Positions 10,413 through 18,951 are shown, counted from the stretch's first letter. The stretch is DNA of 64,000 nt from Mucilaginibacter sp. (GCA_028288305.1 JAQBOA010000041.1:124001-188000); one strand, 5' to 3'. Notes: a model not told the origin generated them from the letters alone. Translations and numbers: made by a program.

Positions 10413-10778
10413 TCAATTATTTACTACTACTGTTGCATTGGCCATCATTGAATGTATTGAACAATGGTATGTATAAGTACCCGGGGTGGTAAATTTTAAT
10501 TTAAAAGCTGTTGCGGGCGCTATGCCGCCGCTGTCAAACGAATTATGTATATCAGTAACCGTATGTGATACTACATCCGAATTGGTCCAGGTAACCGTCG
10601 TTCCCACATTAATGGTAATTGAAGAAGGAGAAAAAGCAAAGTTTTTTATATCAACAATATTTCCATTTTGTGTGGGTGGCATATCGTTCGGGGACACGGC
10701 CGGCTTTGATGAACAGCCATTAAAAAGCGCAAAACCTGACAAAATGATCAATGACAAAAAGACAAATTTCTTTTTCAT
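10413..10778 (-). CDS. Cupredoxin (plastocyanin/azurin-like) lipoprotein
   Basis: Lipobox-like LFNGCSS; FAFSPSSITINVGTTVTWTNSDVVSHTV...YTYHCSIHSMMANATVVV with type-1 Cu ligands. Confidence 0.9.
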   Translation of the reverse strand: MKKKFVFLSLIILSGFALFNGCSSKPAVSPNDMPPTQNGNIVDIKNFAFSPSSITINVGTTVTWTNSDVVSHTVTDIHNSFDSGGIAPATAFKLKFTTPGTYTYHCSIHSMMANATVVVNN

Positions 10779-10972
10779 ATATTAATTGTTCCTATTAATA
10801 AACGAATATAACTTAAAATAAGTTGCTATGGCCATATTTATTTCGAAAAGCAATTTATTGGTACGGTTTATCAATGCGTAGTTTTACGTATAAAAATGGG
10901 TGAAAACACGCTGGCCCGATAAATAGTTTTGGTATAATTTTACCGCACCTGATTACCAAAACACTATTTGAA

Positions 10973-11269
10973 ATGGCTGTACGTATTATTTGTATTAAAA
11001 AAGATGATGGGGAGCACGAAAACCCATATGTAGCAATTGACCATTTAGAATGGGTTAATGACCGGATTAAAGTAAATGGAATAACTGACAGAACGAAAAT
11101 TCACGACTGGATAAAAAATGAAAAAGGCGAGGCCTATATTATGGATCAGTTCGGGAATAAAACCTATCTCATACCTGCTATTAGTCCCAAAGGAAATAAA
11201 TATGTAAAAACTGTCATCGATGAAACAGTGATGGATTCCCTTTTAATGTTACCTGAATGCATATTATAG
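10973..11269 (+). CDS. Small DUF3892-like protein
   Basis: 98 aa; AVRIICIKKDDGEHENPYVAIDHLEWVND. Confidence 0.5.
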   Translation: MAVRIICIKKDDGEHENPYVAIDHLEWVNDRIKVNGITDRTKIHDWIKNEKGEAYIMDQFGNKTYLIPAISPKGNKYVKTVIDETVMDSLLMLPECIL

Positions 11270-11332
11270 AAATAAACGGAAGATGGATAGTGAAATGTAG
11301 ATACTCAGTGCCTACAACTTATAACTTTTAAA

Positions 11333-11800
11333 TTACCACTCTTTAAATGGATGCAATGATAGATATGAATTGTAATATCTATCATCATCGCTTACTTCGC
11401 GGCCAATCCATTCGGGTTTTTTAAATTCCTCCGTTTCCTGTTGCAATTCAATCTCTGCAATAATCAAACCTTCATTATCGCCTAAAAATTCATCAACCTC
11501 CCATAATTTACCGGCAAAATTAATACGGTACCGTATTTTCTCAACTTCAGATTTAGCAAAACCGTCCAGCAGTTCAATACCATCTTCCATGGGTATTTTG
11601 TATTCGTATTCTTTTCGGCTAATACCTGTTGAGCTGCCTTTAATTGTAATATAACCCTGGTTATCAGTAATCCTGACTCTTATAGTTTTAAAGTTTTCAT
11701 TTAACAGGTATCCTTGCTGGTAATGCGTACCCTTTGGCTTTATAGTCTTCTCCCATTTTTCATGATTAACTAAAAACTTCCGTTCAATCTCAACTCCCAT
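11333..11800 (-). CDS. CYTH domain protein
   Basis: 155 aa; GVEIERKFLVNHEKW, RVRITDNQGYITIKG, EVDEFLGDNEGLIIAEIELQ. Confidence 0.92.
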   Translation of the reverse strand: MGVEIERKFLVNHEKWEKTIKPKGTHYQQGYLLNENFKTIRVRITDNQGYITIKGSSTGISRKEYEYKIPMEDGIELLDGFAKSEVEKIRYRINFAGKLWEVDEFLGDNEGLIIAEIELQQETEEFKKPEWIGREVSDDDRYYNSYLSLHPFKEW

Positions 11801-11813
11801 TATGATAATCCTT

Positions 11814-12608
11814 TTAATTGGTAATATTTACCTTCTCCTCAACTGCTGTTGCCTTTTTTAAAAAATCACCTGCAAGCGAAGTGATATTACGCTTCACGTT
11901 TGCATTTTTTCTGTTTATTTTGGTTACTACCGGTTTATCATTTATTTCGGGCGATGAAAATAATTCGGCAGCTACAACATTATCATGCCATTCGCCAATA
12001 CTGTTTTGCAGCTTGTCAAGATATTCCCTGTTAAAATGAAAATTGCCATTAAGCGCTTTATCAGCCAGTTTATGGTTATAAACTAAAATTTTTATAAGTT
12101 TACGGTTATTATGCATTTCTTCGGTAAAAACAGTTGTTGCCAGGTTCCCTGCAATTTGCTCTAACTGCTTTTTATAATATTCAGCAATCAAATCATTGTC
12201 AATTTTCGGCAATTGCTTTTTAAGTTGTTTATGAGTTTCCTTTATATTTTTTAGATATTTTTTTCCTTTCAGGCGGAATTCGTTTGTTCCCTCTTCAATT
12301 ATTTTTTGCTGGCCGTTTTCAAAAAGTTCGTTCTTAAGTTTATAGCGTTCACTTAGCTGCAGGTTTGTATGTGCATCGCGTATATGGCCTGCATATTTAA
12401 ATATTTTGCGTACAGGTTTAAAATCCTTTAAAAGGCCATGTCGTCTGGATGTGCTTTCAAATAAGCTGAGCATGGCCTTTAACTTTTTTATCTGTACCCT
12501 GAATTTATGCAGTTCTTCCTGGTCGCCCGATTCTAAAAATGTCTTTAAATGAGCATTCATTTCATCCCATTCTTTATCCAAATACTTTGTTTCTTCTTTT
12601 TTCTTCAT
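11814..12608 (-). CDS. CHAD domain protein
   Basis: 264 aa; lysine/histidine-rich helices (EELHKFRVQIKKLKAMLSLFE), adjacent to the CYTH gene. Confidence 0.88.
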   Translation of the reverse strand: MKKKEETKYLDKEWDEMNAHLKTFLESGDQEELHKFRVQIKKLKAMLSLFESTSRRHGLLKDFKPVRKIFKYAGHIRDAHTNLQLSERYKLKNELFENGQQKIIEEGTNEFRLKGKKYLKNIKETHKQLKKQLPKIDNDLIAEYYKKQLEQIAGNLATTVFTEEMHNNRKLIKILVYNHKLADKALNGNFHFNREYLDKLQNSIGEWHDNVVAAELFSSPEINDKPVVTKINRKNANVKRNITSLAGDFLKKATAVEEKVNITN

Positions 12609-12772
12609 AATACAGAATATAGAGAATAACGTTTTTAAACTTAAAAGTTTAACTGTATTGTTAATATTACGATAAGATATCAGATTTTTGTTTCAGCAAA
12701 CCGATAATCCTTTAACTAAAAAAAATATTTGTTTATAAATATAAAACAATATTGATAATAAATTAAAATGCA

Positions 12773-12954
12773 TTACTAATGCAAATCAAGAGTCAAGATA
12801 TTAGAGCCAAGAATCAAGATAAAAAGGTAAAAACCGGCTCATTTACAGTATTGTACTGACATTGCCTGATTACCTTGTTTCTTTTTAATGGATTTCTTCA
12901 TCCTGTTGCTATTTTCTTGACTCTTGGTTCTTGACTCTTGATTCGCATTACTAA
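12773..12954. repeat. Intergenic element bounded by inverted word-repeats (AATCAAGAGTCAAGA)
   Basis: Left ttactaatgcaaatcaagagtcaagatattagagccaagaatcaagat; right ttttcttgactcttggttcttgactcttgattcgcattactaa. Confidence 0.85.
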
Positions 12955-12971
12955 GGGTGTTCGAAGTCCTC

Positions 12972-12980
12972 TCCCTTGGA
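12972..12980. repeat. 9-bp target site duplication, left copy (TCCCTTGGA)
   Basis: Identical to 13221-13229; flanks TIRs of the element. Confidence 0.85.
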
Positions 12981-13220
12981 CTACTGTGTGTACACAAATA
13001 TGTCACCCTTGCGAATCAAATACCCCAGGGGGGTAACCTGTTTGTAGAAAAACAAATAACAAATCAAAATTTGCCACGTCAGTGGCTGCCCTTCGCGAAT
13101 TGGGTAGCCACTGACGTGGCAAAAAAGGATGATTTAAAAGAAGTTCTACAAACGTTTAGTCCGCCTATTGGCGGAGCATAAAGACTTAACCGCCTCCAAA
13201 AAGATGTATACACACAGTAG
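12981..13220. mobile_element. 240-bp non-coding MITE-like element
   Basis: TIR-L CTACTGTGTGTACACA versus reverse complement of TIR-R CTACTGTGTGTATACA (15/16 identical); perfect 9-bp direct repeats TCCCTTGGA immediately outside both ends; removing element plus one TSD restores CTCTCCCTTGGAGAG. Confidence 0.88.
13073..13120. repeat. Long central hairpin of the MITE
   Basis: GCCACGTCAGTGGCTGCCC-ttcgcgaatt-GGGTAGCCACTGACGTGGC; 18/19 Watson-Crick plus one G.U. Confidence 0.92.
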
Positions 13221-13229
13221 TCCCTTGGA
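13221..13229. repeat. 9-bp target site duplication, right copy (TCCCTTGGA)
   Basis: Identical to 12972-12980. Confidence 0.85.
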
Positions 13230-13232
13230 GAG

Positions 13233-13251
13233 CCTGCCTGCCGCAGGCAGG
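13233..13251. repeat. Perfect REP-like palindrome CCTGCCTGC-C-GCAGGCAGG
   Basis: 9-bp perfect arms about a single base; lies just outside the MITE in the pre-existing target repeat. Confidence 0.85.
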
Positions 13252-13273
13252 GATTTAGGTGAGGCTTTTATAA

Positions 13274-13567
13274 TCAATCAATAATTATAGTTATTCCATA
13301 TTCATTAAATAATTGCTCAGCAGTCTGTAAAACCTTTTCTTCTTCTCTAAGCGCATAAATAGTGGTTATTTGCTTATCAATACATAAGGTTAGCATTTCG
13401 TGTGTATAAGCAATTGAATTAGGATGAGGCAACCTGATCATATTAAATGATGTTAACATAAAGGCAGGCAGATCAAGGTAATCGCCTAATATAATGTTGG
13501 CCGGATTTAATTTATTTTTAAGCCGGTAGGCATGTGCAGAATTTGCCGCAGTGATGAGCGTATTCAA
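13274..13567 (-). CDS. Hypothetical protein (pre-ATP-grasp-like)
   Basis: 97 aa, NTLITAANSAHAYRLKNKLNPANIILGDY...; complete ORF adjacent to the LolD-like gene. Confidence 0.55.
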   Translation of the reverse strand: MNTLITAANSAHAYRLKNKLNPANIILGDYLDLPAFMLTSFNMIRLPHPNSIAYTHEMLTLCIDKQITTIYALREEEKVLQTAEQLFNEYGITIIID

Positions 13568-13578
13568 TTAGCTCTAAA

Positions 13579-14232
13579 TTAATGGACAATTAAACCATCC
13601 TTCATTGAAACTGTGCGGTCAGACAGATCGGCCAGGTCTTGATTATGCGTAACTATGACAAATGTTTGGTTAAACTCATTGCGCAGTTTAATAAACAGTT
13701 CATGTAATTCAAGTGTATTAGCCGAATCGAGATTTCCTGAAGGTTCATCAGCAAAAATAAGTGAAGGCTTATTAATTAAAGCTCTTGCCACGGCAACTCT
13801 TTGCTGCTCGCCGCCCGACAGTTCATTGGGTTTATGGTTAAGCCTTTCACCCAAACCTAATAATTGCAATAATTCTATAGCCCTTTTCTCTGCCTCCTTT
13901 CGTGGGGTTCCAGCAATAAATGCAGGGATACACACATTTTCAATCGTATCAAATTCGCCAAGCAAATGGTGAAACTGAAATATAAAGCCAATTTTCTGGT
14001 TTCTGAAGGTACTTAAATTTTTATTGCTCAATCTGCTCACTTCCATATTATCAATAAACAATTGGCCTGAGTCGGACCTGTCTAAAGTGCCAAGTATATT
14101 TAAAAGAGTACTTTTCCCGGCACCCGAAGCGCCTACGATTGTTACAATCTCTCCCTTTTTTACTTCAAAATCAACACCTTTTAATATCTGAAGCTGTCCG
14201 TATGATTTATGGATATTTTTGGCTTTGAGCAT
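13579..14232 (-). CDS. LolD-like lipoprotein-export type ABC ATPase
   Basis: 217 aa; [50 protein letters not shown]. Confidence 0.9.
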   Translation of the reverse strand: MLKAKNIHKSYGQLQILKGVDFEVKKGEIVTIVGASGAGKSTLLNILGTLDRSDSGQLFIDNMEVSRLSNKNLSTFRNQKIGFIFQFHHLLGEFDTIENVCIPAFIAGTPRKEAEKRAIELLQLLGLGERLNHKPNELSGGEQQRVAVARALINKPSLIFADEPSGNLDSANTLELHELFIKLRNEFNQTFVIVTHNQDLADLSDRTVSMKDGLIVH

Positions 14233-14256
14233 GTGGCAAATGTAGGAGATTTTTTT

Positions 14257-14356
14257 GTCCGAAAGTCGTGAAGTCCGAAAGATGCCTTTTAGTTTTGTAA
14301 TAAAATTTCATTGTAATAATTTTCTTCCGGACTTTCGGACTTCCCGACTTTCGGAC
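14257..14356. repeat. Intergenic inverted repeat pair (GTCCGAAAGTCGxGAAGTCCGAAAG)
   Basis: Left gtccgaaagtcgtgaagtccgaaag 14257-14281; right ctttcggacttcccgactttcggac 14332-14356; 24/25 match as inverted repeats. Confidence 0.92.
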
Positions 14357-14390
14357 TTATTTATTAGCTTTACTGCAAATTCTTCAAAAC

Positions 14391-15584
14391 ATGAATATTC
14401 ACGAATATCAAGGTAAAGCCATATTAAAGAGCTTTGGCGTTAGGGTTCAGGAAGGCATTGTTGCCGATACAGTTGAACAAGCTACTGAAGCTGCAAAAAA
14501 AATGAAAGAAGAGTACGGATCAAGCTGGGTGGTAATAAAAGCCCAGATACATGCCGGTGGCCGGGGTAAAGGCGGTGGTGTTAAGTTAGCTAAGAACCTT
14601 GACGAGGTTAAGGAAAAAGCAGGAAACATTTTGGGTATGCAATTGGTAACCCACCAAACCGGACCTGAAGGTAAAAAAGTTTATAAAGTTTTGGTTGCCC
14701 AGGATGTATATTATCCAGGCGACAGTCCTACAAAGGAATATTACATGAGCGTTTTGCTCGACCGTGCAAAAGGGCGCAATATAATCATGTATTCTACCGA
14801 AGGTGGTATGGATATAGAAGAAGTGGCTGCTCATACTCCTCATCTGATATATAAAGAAGAAATTGACCCCAAAGTAGGTTTGCAAGCTTTCCAGGCTCGT
14901 AAAATAGCTTTTAACCTGGGTCTTTCGGGCGATGCTTTTAAGGATATGGTTAAGTTTATAACCGCACTTTATAAAGCTTATATTTCTACCGATTCTTCGA
15001 TGTTTGAGATCAACCCGGTATTAAAAACTTCGGATAATAAAATACTTGCAGTAGATGCCAAAGTTAACCTTGATGACAACGCTTTATTCCGTCACCCTGA
15101 TTTTGCCGCTTTACGCGATACAAATGAGGAAGACCCAATGGAAGTTGAGGCCAGCAAATCAAATCTTAATTATGTAAAGCTCGATGGTAATGTTGGCTGT
15201 ATGGTTAACGGCGCAGGTTTAGCTATGGCAACTATGGATATTATAAAAATTGCCGGAGGCCAGCCCGCTAACTTTTTGGATGTTGGCGGTACCGCAAATG
15301 CCGAAACAGTTAAAGCCGCTTTCAATATTATTTTAAAAGATCCGCACGTTAAAGCTATTCTTATAAATATATTTGGTGGTATTGTCCGCTGCGACCGTGT
15401 TGCACAGGGCGTTATAGATGCTTATCACGAAATAGGTAATATACCTGTTCCAATCATTGTTCGTTTACAAGGTACAAATGCAGTAGAAGCAAAACAACTT
15501 ATAGATAATTCGGGCTTAAAAGTTTATTCAGCCATATTACTTAAAGAAGCCGCCGAAAGGGTGAAGGAAGTGTTAGCACTTTAA
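14391..15584 (+). CDS. sucC: Succinyl-CoA ligase [ADP-forming] beta subunit
   Basis: 397 aa; MNIHEYQGKAILKSFGV, AQIHAGGRGKGGGVKLA, NIFGGIVRCDRVAQG. Confidence 0.98.
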   Translation: MNIHEYQGKAILKSFGVRVQEGIVADTVEQATEAAKKMKEEYGSSWVVIKAQIHAGGRGKGGGVKLAKNLDEVKEKAGNILGMQLVTHQTGPEGKKVYKVLVAQDVYYPGDSPTKEYYMSVLLDRAKGRNIIMYSTEGGMDIEEVAAHTPHLIYKEEIDPKVGLQAFQARKIAFNLGLSGDAFKDMVKFITALYKAYISTDSSMFEINPVLKTSDNKILAVDAKVNLDDNALFRHPDFAALRDTNEEDPMEVEASKSNLNYVKLDGNVGCMVNGAGLAMATMDIIKIAGGQPANFLDVGGTANAETVKAAFNIILKDPHVKAILINIFGGIVRCDRVAQGVIDAYHEIGNIPVPIIVRLQGTNAVEAKQLIDNSGLKVYSAILLKEAAERVKEVLAL

Positions 15585-15588
15585 GGAA

Positions 15589-15708
15589 GTCATTGGTCAT
15601 TGTGTCATTAGTCATTGTAAGTTTAATATTAAAAACTGGAACGCAATTCTATAAAATTATGGCCAACGACCATGTAAAATGACTAATAACTCAATGACTA
15701 ATGACCAA
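15589..15708. repeat. Intergenic inverted repeat pair (GTCATTGGTCATTGTGTCATTAGTCATT)
   Basis: Left gtcattggtcattgtgtcattagtcatt; right aatgactaataactcaatgactaatgacca. Confidence 0.88.
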
Positions 15709-15712
15709 AAGG

Positions 15713-15916
15713 ATGTATATTATAAAAGTTAAAGGCGTTGCCAAAATACCTGACTATGTACAACTAAGGGACGATAAATTCACTTTACTGGCATATTTCA
15801 GGGTTGACAGGCCTGAAAAATCATTGGATAAAGCAGGACTGCACGACAAAACTGAATATATAATGAATATTATCAAAGATCTGCCTTTTGGGCAGATCTT
15901 AAAATTAGAGCTTTAA
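15713..15916 (+). CDS. Small conserved-looking protein upstream of ftsE-like gene
   Basis: ORF called from 15701, but the first four codons lie in the repeat; MYIIKVKGVAKIPDYVQLRDD... start at 15713 is more plausible. Confidence 0.6.
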   Translation: MYIIKVKGVAKIPDYVQLRDDKFTLLAYFRVDRPEKSLDKAGLHDKTEYIMNIIKDLPFGQILKLEL

Positions 15917-15920
15917 AAAT

Positions 15921-16604
15921 ATGATTGGAGATTCCATTATAAGGCTAAAAAACGTTGATATTTTTCAACAGACGCACCTGGTATTATCAAATGTCGAACT
16001 GCATATTGATAAAGGCGATTTTGTTTGGCTAATAGGCCAAACCGGCTCCGGTAAAAGCAGTTTGTTAAAAGTTATTTACGGAGATTTGAGTATCTCTACA
16101 GGCGAAGGCGTTGCCTGCGGGTATGACCTTAATCATATAAAAAGCAAAGACATCCCTTTTCTGCGCCGTAAACTTGGAATTGTTTTCCAGGATTTTCAGT
16201 TACTTACCGACCGCTCCGTTGAACACAACCTGGAGTTTGTAATGCGCGCAACAGGCTGGACAGATAAGAAATTAATTGCTGACCGCAGCCTTGATGTATT
16301 GGAAAAAGTGGGATTACGTTCTAAACTAAAAAAAATGCCCCATGAACTTTCAGGCGGTGAACAGCAACGCGTTGTAATAGCTCGTGCAATGATTAACGAT
16401 CCTGAAATTATCCTTGCTGATGAGCCAACCGGCAACCTTGACCCGGATACTTCCGAAGAAATTGTGTTGCTGCTTAAACATATCAGTACATTAGGTACTG
16501 CCGTGCTCATCGCTACCCACGATTATCACATCATCCGTACATTTCCATCACGTATTATTAAATGTGAAAGTGGCAAAGTGCTTGAGGATGTGAAGATAGC
16601 TTAG
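15921..16604 (+). CDS. ftsE: FtsE-like cell division ABC ATPase
   Basis: 227 aa; [74 protein letters not shown]. Confidence 0.85.
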   Translation: MIGDSIIRLKNVDIFQQTHLVLSNVELHIDKGDFVWLIGQTGSGKSSLLKVIYGDLSISTGEGVACGYDLNHIKSKDIPFLRRKLGIVFQDFQLLTDRSVEHNLEFVMRATGWTDKKLIADRSLDVLEKVGLRSKLKKMPHELSGGEQQRVVIARAMINDPEIILADEPTGNLDPDTSEEIVLLLKHISTLGTAVLIATHDYHIIRTFPSRIIKCESGKVLEDVKIA

Positions 16605-16612
16605 ATTATTTC

Positions 16613-16780
16613 GGAATTTCGGAATTTCGATTTCGGATTTAGAATTGAATTTACATTGCATGCAAATGATTTACCGTTATTGGTTTGTTTATGCTTTTTA
16701 CCAATGAACTAATGAGCTAATGAACCAATGAACAATTTTTGACAATCTGCCAACTGCCCACCGCCAACTGAAAACAAAGC
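16613..16780. repeat. Cluster of three intergenic word-repeat types without inverted partners
   Basis: ttcggaatttcggaatttcgatttcggattt; ccaatgaactaatgagctaatgaaccaatgaac; tgccaactgcccaccgccaactg. Confidence 0.7.
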
Positions 16781-16839
16781 AGATTCCGACAAATAGTACT
16801 GACACGATGTCGGCTTTAAGCCAATGGCAGGATACTTGA

Positions 16840-17448
16840 TTGGCACTATTAGCTATGAATTTTAACGATATGTTGAAGAAAAAAAAGAAAGAAGGGGATT
16901 CTGATAACCCTGAAGTTATAAACAACGTAATAAACGAAAGTGAACAGACAAATGGTCAGGATCAAAATCAGCAGATAGCTGAAGATGAAAATGCACCCTC
17001 GGCTGTGGACATGCTTAAGGAAGAGTTATCCCTTGCTAATGATAAATACTTGCGTTTATACGCAGAATTTGATAACTTTAGAAGGCGCACCATAAAGGAA
17101 CGTGAAGAAGCGCGAAAAATGGAAGGAAAAGATTTAATTGTTTCCCTTCTCCCGGTTTTGGATGATTTTGAACGCGCCTTAAAAGCAATGGAAAATGCAA
17201 CTGATGTTGCTCCTATTAAAGAAGGAGTTACGCTGGTTCAGCATAAATTAAAAAACACACTTTCGCAAAAAGGATTAAAAGCAATGGAAACCATAGGAAC
17301 TCCATTTGACCCTGAATTGCAGGAAGCTATTACAAATATACCCGCCCCTTCAGAAGATTTGAAAGGCAAAGTGATTGATGAAATGGAAAAAGGATATTTC
17401 CTTAATGATAAGGTAATAAGGTTTGCCAAAGTAATAGTTGGAGCGTGA
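16840..17448 (+). CDS. grpE: Nucleotide exchange factor GrpE
   Basis: 202 aa; DKYLRLYAEFDNFRRRTIKEREE, LLPVLDDFERAL, IGTPFDPELQEAI; followed by dnaJ. Confidence 0.96.
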   Translation: MALLAMNFNDMLKKKKKEGDSDNPEVINNVINESEQTNGQDQNQQIAEDENAPSAVDMLKEELSLANDKYLRLYAEFDNFRRRTIKEREEARKMEGKDLIVSLLPVLDDFERALKAMENATDVAPIKEGVTLVQHKLKNTLSQKGLKAMETIGTPFDPELQEAITNIPAPSEDLKGKVIDEMEKGYFLNDKVIRFAKVIVGA

Positions 17449-17627
17449 ATAATTATTGAATGAGTGAATTATTGAATTAGTGAGTTATAGAAAGATTAAA
17501 TTATTGAATAATTGATTTGGCATTTATCTTTTTAATATTACAAATCAAAAAACTATCAATAATTAAATAACTCAATGATTCAACATTGTTAAATTCAGTC
17601 CTTCACTAATTCAATAATTCATAATTA
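17447..17627. repeat. Intergenic inverted repeat pair (GAATTATTGAATTAGTGA)
   Basis: Left gaataattattgaatgagtgaattattgaattagtgagtt...attgatttgg; right caaatcaaaaaactatcaataatt...tcactaattcaataattcataatt. Confidence 0.82.
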
Positions 17628-17637
17628 AAAAAAAGAG

Positions 17638-18801
17638 ATGTCTAAAAGAGATTACTACGATGTATTGGGCGTAGCAAAAGGTGCCGATGCTGATGAAATA
17701 AAGAAAGCTTACCGGAAAATGGCTATCAAATATCACCCTGACAAAAACCAGGGCGATAAAGCTGCTGAAGATAAGTTTAAAGAAGCGGCCGAAGCATATG
17801 AGGTGTTAAGTAGTCCCGAAAAACGTCAGCGGTATGATCAGTTTGGCCATGCGGCTAATGCCCATTCTGCTAATGGAGGAAATTATGGCGGCAACATGAA
17901 TATGGAAGACATATTCAGCCAGTTTGGTGATATATTTGGTGGTGGCAGCCCATTCGAAGGCTTTTTTGGCGGAGGCAGGCAAAGTGGCAGTGCTGGGGGT
18001 CGTAGAGTAACCCGTGGCAGTAACCTGCGTATCAAAGTAAGGTTAACATTGGAAGAAATAGCCAACGGCACCGAAAAAAAGATAAAAGTAAACAAGCAAA
18101 TTATTTGTAAAACTTGCGATGGCACTGGGGCTAAAGACCGTTCGTCATTTCAAACCTGTAAAACCTGTGGTGGTTCGGGTGCAGTGCGCAGAGTGACAAA
18201 TACTATATTGGGACAGATGCAAACTACCAGCACTTGTCCTACCTGTAACGGGGAAGGTTCAACTATTCTGTCAAAATGTACCGTTTGTGCCGGTGATGGT
18301 GTGGTACGCGGTGAAGAAACGATCAGCATAAATATTCCGGCAGGCGTTAGTGAAGGCATGCAACTGAGCATGGGCGGCAAAGGTAACGCAGCCCCAAGAG
18401 GCGGTGTTCCCGGTGATCTGATCATTCTTGTGGAAGAAATTCCGCATGAAACCCTGAAACGTGATGGCAATAATATAATTTACGACCTCCATATTAATTT
18501 TGTTGATGCAGCTATAGGCACCAGCGTTGAGGTACCAACCATCGACGGCAAGGTTAAAATAAAGATAGACCCCGGAACACAAGGAGGTAAAATTTTGCGC
18601 CTGAAAAGCAAGGGTGTACCGGAAGTAAACTCCTATCATCGTGGCGACCAACTGGTGCATATCAACATCTGGACACCAAAAGCGTTGAGCCGTGAAGAAC
18701 GTGAAATATTAGAAAAATTACAAGGCTCTCCTAACTTTAAACCCAATCCCGGAAAAAATGAGAAAAGCTTTTTCGAACGGATGAAGGAGTACTTTGAGTA
18801 A
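17638..18801 (+). CDS. dnaJ: Chaperone DnaJ
   Basis: 387 aa; J-domain with HPD, Gly-rich region, four CxxC zinc repeats. Confidence 0.98.
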   Translation: MSKRDYYDVLGVAKGADADEIKKAYRKMAIKYHPDKNQGDKAAEDKFKEAAEAYEVLSSPEKRQRYDQFGHAANAHSANGGNYGGNMNMEDIFSQFGDIFGGGSPFEGFFGGGRQSGSAGGRRVTRGSNLRIKVRLTLEEIANGTEKKIKVNKQIICKTCDGTGAKDRSSFQTCKTCGGSGAVRRVTNTILGQMQTTSTCPTCNGEGSTILSKCTVCAGDGVVRGEETISINIPAGVSEGMQLSMGGKGNAAPRGGVPGDLIILVEEIPHETLKRDGNNIIYDLHINFVDAAIGTSVEVPTIDGKVKIKIDPGTQGGKILRLKSKGVPEVNSYHRGDQLVHINIWTPKALSREEREILEKLQGSPNFKPNPGKNEKSFFERMKEYFE

Positions 18802-18827
18802 GGTTAAAGGTGAAAGCCAAAAGGTAT

Positions 18828-18863
18828 TTAAAGCCCGGAATCGTCATGATTTTGGGCTTTTTT
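18828..18863 (+). terminator. Intrinsic terminator after dnaJ
   Basis: aaagccc..gggcttttttat hairpin followed by a T-tract. Confidence 0.75.
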
Positions 18864-18898
18864 ATACTTTATTATTTATTTAGATAAAAAAGCAGTTT

Positions 18899-18950
18899 GT
18901 CGTCCTGAGTAAAGCGAAGGATCTTCTAAAAGCGACATATCGCCGACCCT
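18899..18950. repeat. Intergenic repeat (CGTCCTGAGTAAAGCGAAGGATCT)
   Basis: gtcgtcctgagtaaagcgaaggatcttctaaaagcgacatatcgccgac; resembles a dispersed repeat form remembered from Bacteroidota genomes, not searched. Confidence 0.5.
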
Positions 18951-18951
18951 T

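Noticed and set aside
12957-13181. 74-aa ORF on + strand
   Set aside because: Lies across the TSD, TIR and hairpins of the MITE; composition follows the repeat and no protein motif is visible.
18150-18660. Minus-strand ORFs of 106 and 129 aa
   Set aside because: Antisense to the Cys-rich/Gly-rich dnaJ region; composition artefacts.
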